In this document: piece by piece, positions 61,417 through 64,000 of the stretch
Layout: each line of letters begins with the position of its first letter
How positions within the stretch are numbered: the stretch's first letter is position 1
NCBI RefSeq assembly: GCF_029968015.1
Contig: NZ_JASCIS010000016.1
Coordinates: 111,372-175,371, forward strand
Length of the DNA stretch: 64,000 nucleotides
Direction: 5' to 3'
From: Streptomyces luteolus
GTDB taxonomy: Bacteria; Actinomycetota; Actinomycetes; Streptomycetales; Streptomycetaceae
Translations under genes and position numbers: made by a program
The notes under the pieces: generated by a model
Told to the model about the DNA's origin: nothing
Seen by the model: only the letters and a program-made list of their open reading frames with translations
Database searches by the model: none

Positions 61417-61491
61417 CGGTGGACAACCGGTGGACAATCGGTGGACAAACCGGTGGACAGGCGTGCAGCGCGCGTGCAGCCCGGTGGACAA
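61417..61491. repeat. Five CGGTGGACAA iterons beside the tRNA
   Basis: CGGTGGACA(A/G) occurs at 61417, 61428, 61439, 61451 and 61482; the first four are 11-12 bases apart, about one helix turn. The complement TTGTCCACCG matches 8 of 9 bases of the Streptomyces DnaA box TTGTCCACA. Either integrase/excisionase arm-type sites at an attachment end, or replication-initiator boxes. The rest of 61356-61660 holds no gene. Confidence 0.75.
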
Positions 61492-61660
61492 GCGGGGGCG
61501 ATCGACCGGGGACGGGAGGGGCAATTTCAGGAGCACATCCGTGGTCCAGGGGCCGTGGTCCGTCGCGAGCGGTCTTGGAAGGTTCCTATAAACAGGCGGT
61601 GTCACGGCGCCGCCTGGTAGAGAATCGGTCGGCCGGAAGATCACGGTGGAGGGGCCGGTC

Positions 61661-62482
61661 GTGAACGTGATGCGCTTCGACGCGGAGGCCGGCGAATTCG
61701 TCCTCGGCGTCCGGGAGGAGAGCGTGCAGCTCCTGCGGGGCATGGGCACGATCTGTCTCCAGGTGGGGCTGGATGTGAAAGCGCCTAGCGCGACGAAGGC
61801 CGGCAGGGTCCTGGCGCTGCAGACCGACCTGTACGGGATCGCGAACCCCTACCAGCGGACGCTCGTCGGACGGGGCACGGAAGTCCTCGCATTCACGCCT
61901 GAGACCGGAGTCGAGCGCCCGGTCCTCAAGTTCCTCCTTACCTCGGCCCAGCTCCACGCCATCAACGAGGCCCGAGACGGCGACCTCCGAATGGAACTGG
62001 AGGTCGCCGGCACGCTTCCCCAAGCCCTCGGCTTCCCCGGCAGCACGACGGAGATCTTGCACTTCAGCGTGGCAAAGAGCCGCTGGATCGAACAGGTCAC
62101 CGCCCTCGGGTCCGCGGTCGCGTTCGAGATGCAGGTCCCGTTCCCGCTAGAGGACGACCCCCGCGCGATGCCCGCCCGGTTCCTGCGCGCCGCCCAGCGA
62201 CGACTTCTGGACGACGACATCGACGGTGCGATCCTGGAGGCCCGTCGCGCGCTGGAATGGATCAAGGGCCATAGCGGCTGGAAGTGGCCCGGCGGCAAGG
62301 GCAGGTTGCAGCGCACGCAGGACGAACGCTGGGCCTGGATCCGCTTTGCGGTCGAGGACCAGACGAGCGCAGCGGTGCACAAGGACGCGGTGACGTCGGC
62401 GTTAACCTACAGCCGGGATGAGGCGAAAGCGCTGATTGCCATCGCCGCAGCGCTGTTGACGGTCGTGGATGACCCTCTCTGA
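61661..62482 (+). CDS. Unknown protein at the edge of the tRNA-integrated element
   Basis: 273 residues; GTG 61661 has GGAGGGG seven bases upstream (in-frame GTG 61646 lacks one). No domain recognised. The N-terminal half is strand-rich (NVMRFDAEAGEFVLGVREES, VQLLRGMGTICLQVGLDVKA); the C-terminal half is helical with RRLLDDDIDGAILEARRALEWI and KDAVTSALTYSRDEAKALIAI. Lies between the tRNA and the convergent integrase, so it belongs to the element's conserved edge; no transport, enzyme or DNA-binding motif is visible. Confidence 0.7.
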   Translation: MNVMRFDAEAGEFVLGVREESVQLLRGMGTICLQVGLDVKAPSATKAGRVLALQTDLYGIANPYQRTLVGRGTEVLAFTPETGVERPVLKFLLTSAQLHAINEARDGDLRMELEVAGTLPQALGFPGSTTEILHFSVAKSRWIEQVTALGSAVAFEMQVPFPLEDDPRAMPARFLRAAQRRLLDDDIDGAILEARRALEWIKGHSGWKWPGGKGRLQRTQDERWAWIRFAVEDQTSAAVHKDAVTSALTYSRDEAKALIAIAAALLTVVDDPL

Positions 62483-62522
62483 GCAGCCCAGCGGGGCCGT
62501 GAAACGGCTTCGTACACAAGCA

Positions 62523-62562
62523 GGAGACCCCGGTCAACTTCCCTCTGACCGGGGCTCCTTTT
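62523..62562. terminator. Bidirectional terminator between unknown gene and integrase
   Basis: GGAGACCCCGGTCA (62523-62536) pairs with TGACCGGGGCTCC (62546-62558) with one bulge, followed by TTTT; it serves the convergent ends of the 61661 gene and the integrase. Confidence 0.85.
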
Positions 62563-62572
62563 CCGTCCGCCG

Positions 62573-64000
62573 TCAGGCGGAACGATTCTGCTGTGCTGCG
62601 TCGTCCTTGCGCGGCGGCACCATCCTCGGCAGGCGAGACGAGGGGTCTGCCTGCGGCACGACGTCGGGAACAGCCGCCAGCGCCTTACGCGCATGGGGTA
62701 CGAGCTGCACGACCTTCTCGGCGGCGTCGCGTGCCAGGTCGTCGAGGACGGACTGGTAGATGTCCCGCGTGATCCGCGTGTCCGAGTGGCCGAGGGTCTC
62801 CGAGACGACCTTGATGTCGACGCCCGCCGCGAGCATCAGTGTCGCTGCGACGTGCCGGAGGTCATGAAGGCGGATCGGCGGAAGGCCAGCCGCCTCCGTG
62901 AGACGCTCGAACAGGTCGCTGACCTTGCCCGGGTGGAGGAGGGAGCCGTCCTCCTGGGTGAAGATGCGACCGGTGTCCTGCCAGCCCTCGCCCCATGCCT
63001 CGCGCTTCCTCTGCTGGCGACCCTTGTGCGTGAGGAAGCCCTCGTTGGTCTCGCCGTCCAGGGCAATCAGCCGGAGGCCGCTGTCCGTTTTAGGCGCGCC
63101 CTCGTGGACTTCCCAGCCGTCTTGCACGAGCTGCGTGGCGATGGCCAGCGAGCAGTGCTTCGCGGAGTAGTCCTCCCAGCGGACACCGCAGGCTTCTCCT
63201 CGGCGGGTGCCTCGAAAGGCGATGAGCCGCCAGAGCAGGTATAGCCGTCTCCCGCGACGAAGCCGAGGAAGACGGCGGTCTGCTCCGGGGTCCAGACCAT
63301 GACCGGCGACGGCTTCTTGCCGGTTTCCTGCCAGCGGGCGATGCGCTCCTCGGTCCAGAGCAGGGCCTTCGGCTTTGTTCCCGGGAGCAACTCGACGTGA
63401 GCGGCCGGGTTGAAGGCAGGCATGACCTGCTGGGCGATGGCGACGTTCAGGGCGGCCCGGAGCGTGTCGCGAATGTGGGGCTGGGTGTTCAGGCCGGTGA
63501 CGCGACGATACGGGGGCATCGCGTCGAGCTGGGCGCGGAACCACTTCCGGCGTGCTCGATTCTCTGCTCCCTTGTTCGGGGTGGCCTTCAGCTCGTTGGC
63601 GACCGCACGGCGTTGGGCGTTCTGCTCCTGGATCTCGATGTTCCGCTCGTTGATGGCGTCGAACATCTTGTCGATGTGGTGGACTCGGAGCTTGTCGAGG
63701 CGAAGGTGCCCGAGGTGCGGCTTGAGGTGGACGCGGATGTCGCACTCGTAGCGCGACGCGCCGCCACGGCGCAGACGTTTCCGCCCGGCCAGCCAGGTGT
63801 CGAGCCACTCCCCGACGGTGGTCTTCGAGTTGAGCGACTGACCCGTCTGGAACCGGCGACGGGTCTCGTCGTAGTCCGGCAGAGGGGTCTTCTCTTTGAC
63901 GCAGTCCTCCAGCAGGTCGCTGATCTGCGTCCTGCCCCAGGCGTCGTCCTCTTCGGGAATCGCCATGAGGGCCCGGACCTTGCCCAGCTCCTCCTGGGCC
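62573..64000 (-). pseudogene. Tyrosine integrase with a frameshift, continuing past the window
   Basis: Phage/ICE-type integrase on the minus strand. The N-terminal part (63247 to the window edge, frame with VGEWLDTWLAGRKRLRRGGA and HLKPHLGHLRLDKL) contains the arm- and core-binding domains; it is open at 64000, so the true start lies outside. The C-terminal part in another frame has the catalytic residues: RGTRRGEACGVRWEDY (Arg), RLHDLRHVAATLML (HxxR), and LGHSDTRITRDIYQSV (Tyr). The two frames join near 63247; adding one C would read FVAGDRLYLLWRLIAF. This is either a real inactivating deletion or a sequencing error. If real, the element is locked in at tRNA-Thr. Confidence 0.85.

Overview
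The window looks like a Streptomyces chromosome: very high G+C with G/C in most third codon positions, frequent GTG starts, ATGA/GTGA stop-start overlaps, and developmental genes of that genus (wblA, crp, bldG). Gene order also follows, from memory, the Mycobacterium tuberculosis stretch from whiB4 down through crp, nth, marP, ephE, acs, ssd and tadABC to topA, so most of the window is old actinobacterial core. Names rest on motifs and remembered gene order; no search was run.

Layout. 1-10.5 kb: wblA; two ArsA-type ATPases; DUF4177, RidA, NUDIX and MBL-fold proteins; crp with a likely Crp site in its own promoter; nth; CoA-type NUDIX; MarP-like membrane protease. 10.6-18.4 kb (minus strand): epoxide-hydrolase-like protein, holin-like membrane protein, NhaA antiporter, acetyl-CoA synthetase, and a SulP transporter fused to a beta-carbonic anhydrase. 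18.7-27.7 kb: deacetylase-like lipoprotein, CooC/ParA-like ATPase, degenerate Fic-like protein, HAD phosphatase, then the Flp/Tad pilus operon ssd-tadA-tadB-tadC. 40.9-61.3 kb: TadE/TadG-like genes, MrfA-like helicase, bldG and its anti-sigma partner, proton pyrophosphatase, methyltransferase, topA, a fused thymidylate kinase, holB, a secreted hydrolase and tRNA-Thr. 61.3-64 kb: the edge of a second element integrated at the tRNA gene, with a frameshifted integrase.

The main discovery is a 12,993-bp mobile element (27832-40824) that cuts the Flp pilin gene in two. Joining the outer flanks at a shared ACG restores a 78-residue pilin exactly. The right end carries a trio of two tyrosine recombinases plus a small coiled-coil protein in the order and overlap of Tn554 tnpA-tnpB-tnpC. 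The cargo is a lower-G+C, six-gene minus-strand operon that looks like an unfamiliar RiPP (ribosomally made, modified peptide) pathway: a 39-residue precursor with a strong ribosome site, a perfect stem-loop, two paralogous HExxH proteins (both HESSH), a YcaO-like protein, a SAM methyltransferase and an MFS exporter. A coupled three-gene operon of unknown function lies between cargo and recombinases.

How it fits together: the recombinases presumably moved the peptide cluster into the pilin gene, removing the pilin and separating tadE/tadG from the tad promoter, so this strain probably trades Tad pili for a modified peptide.
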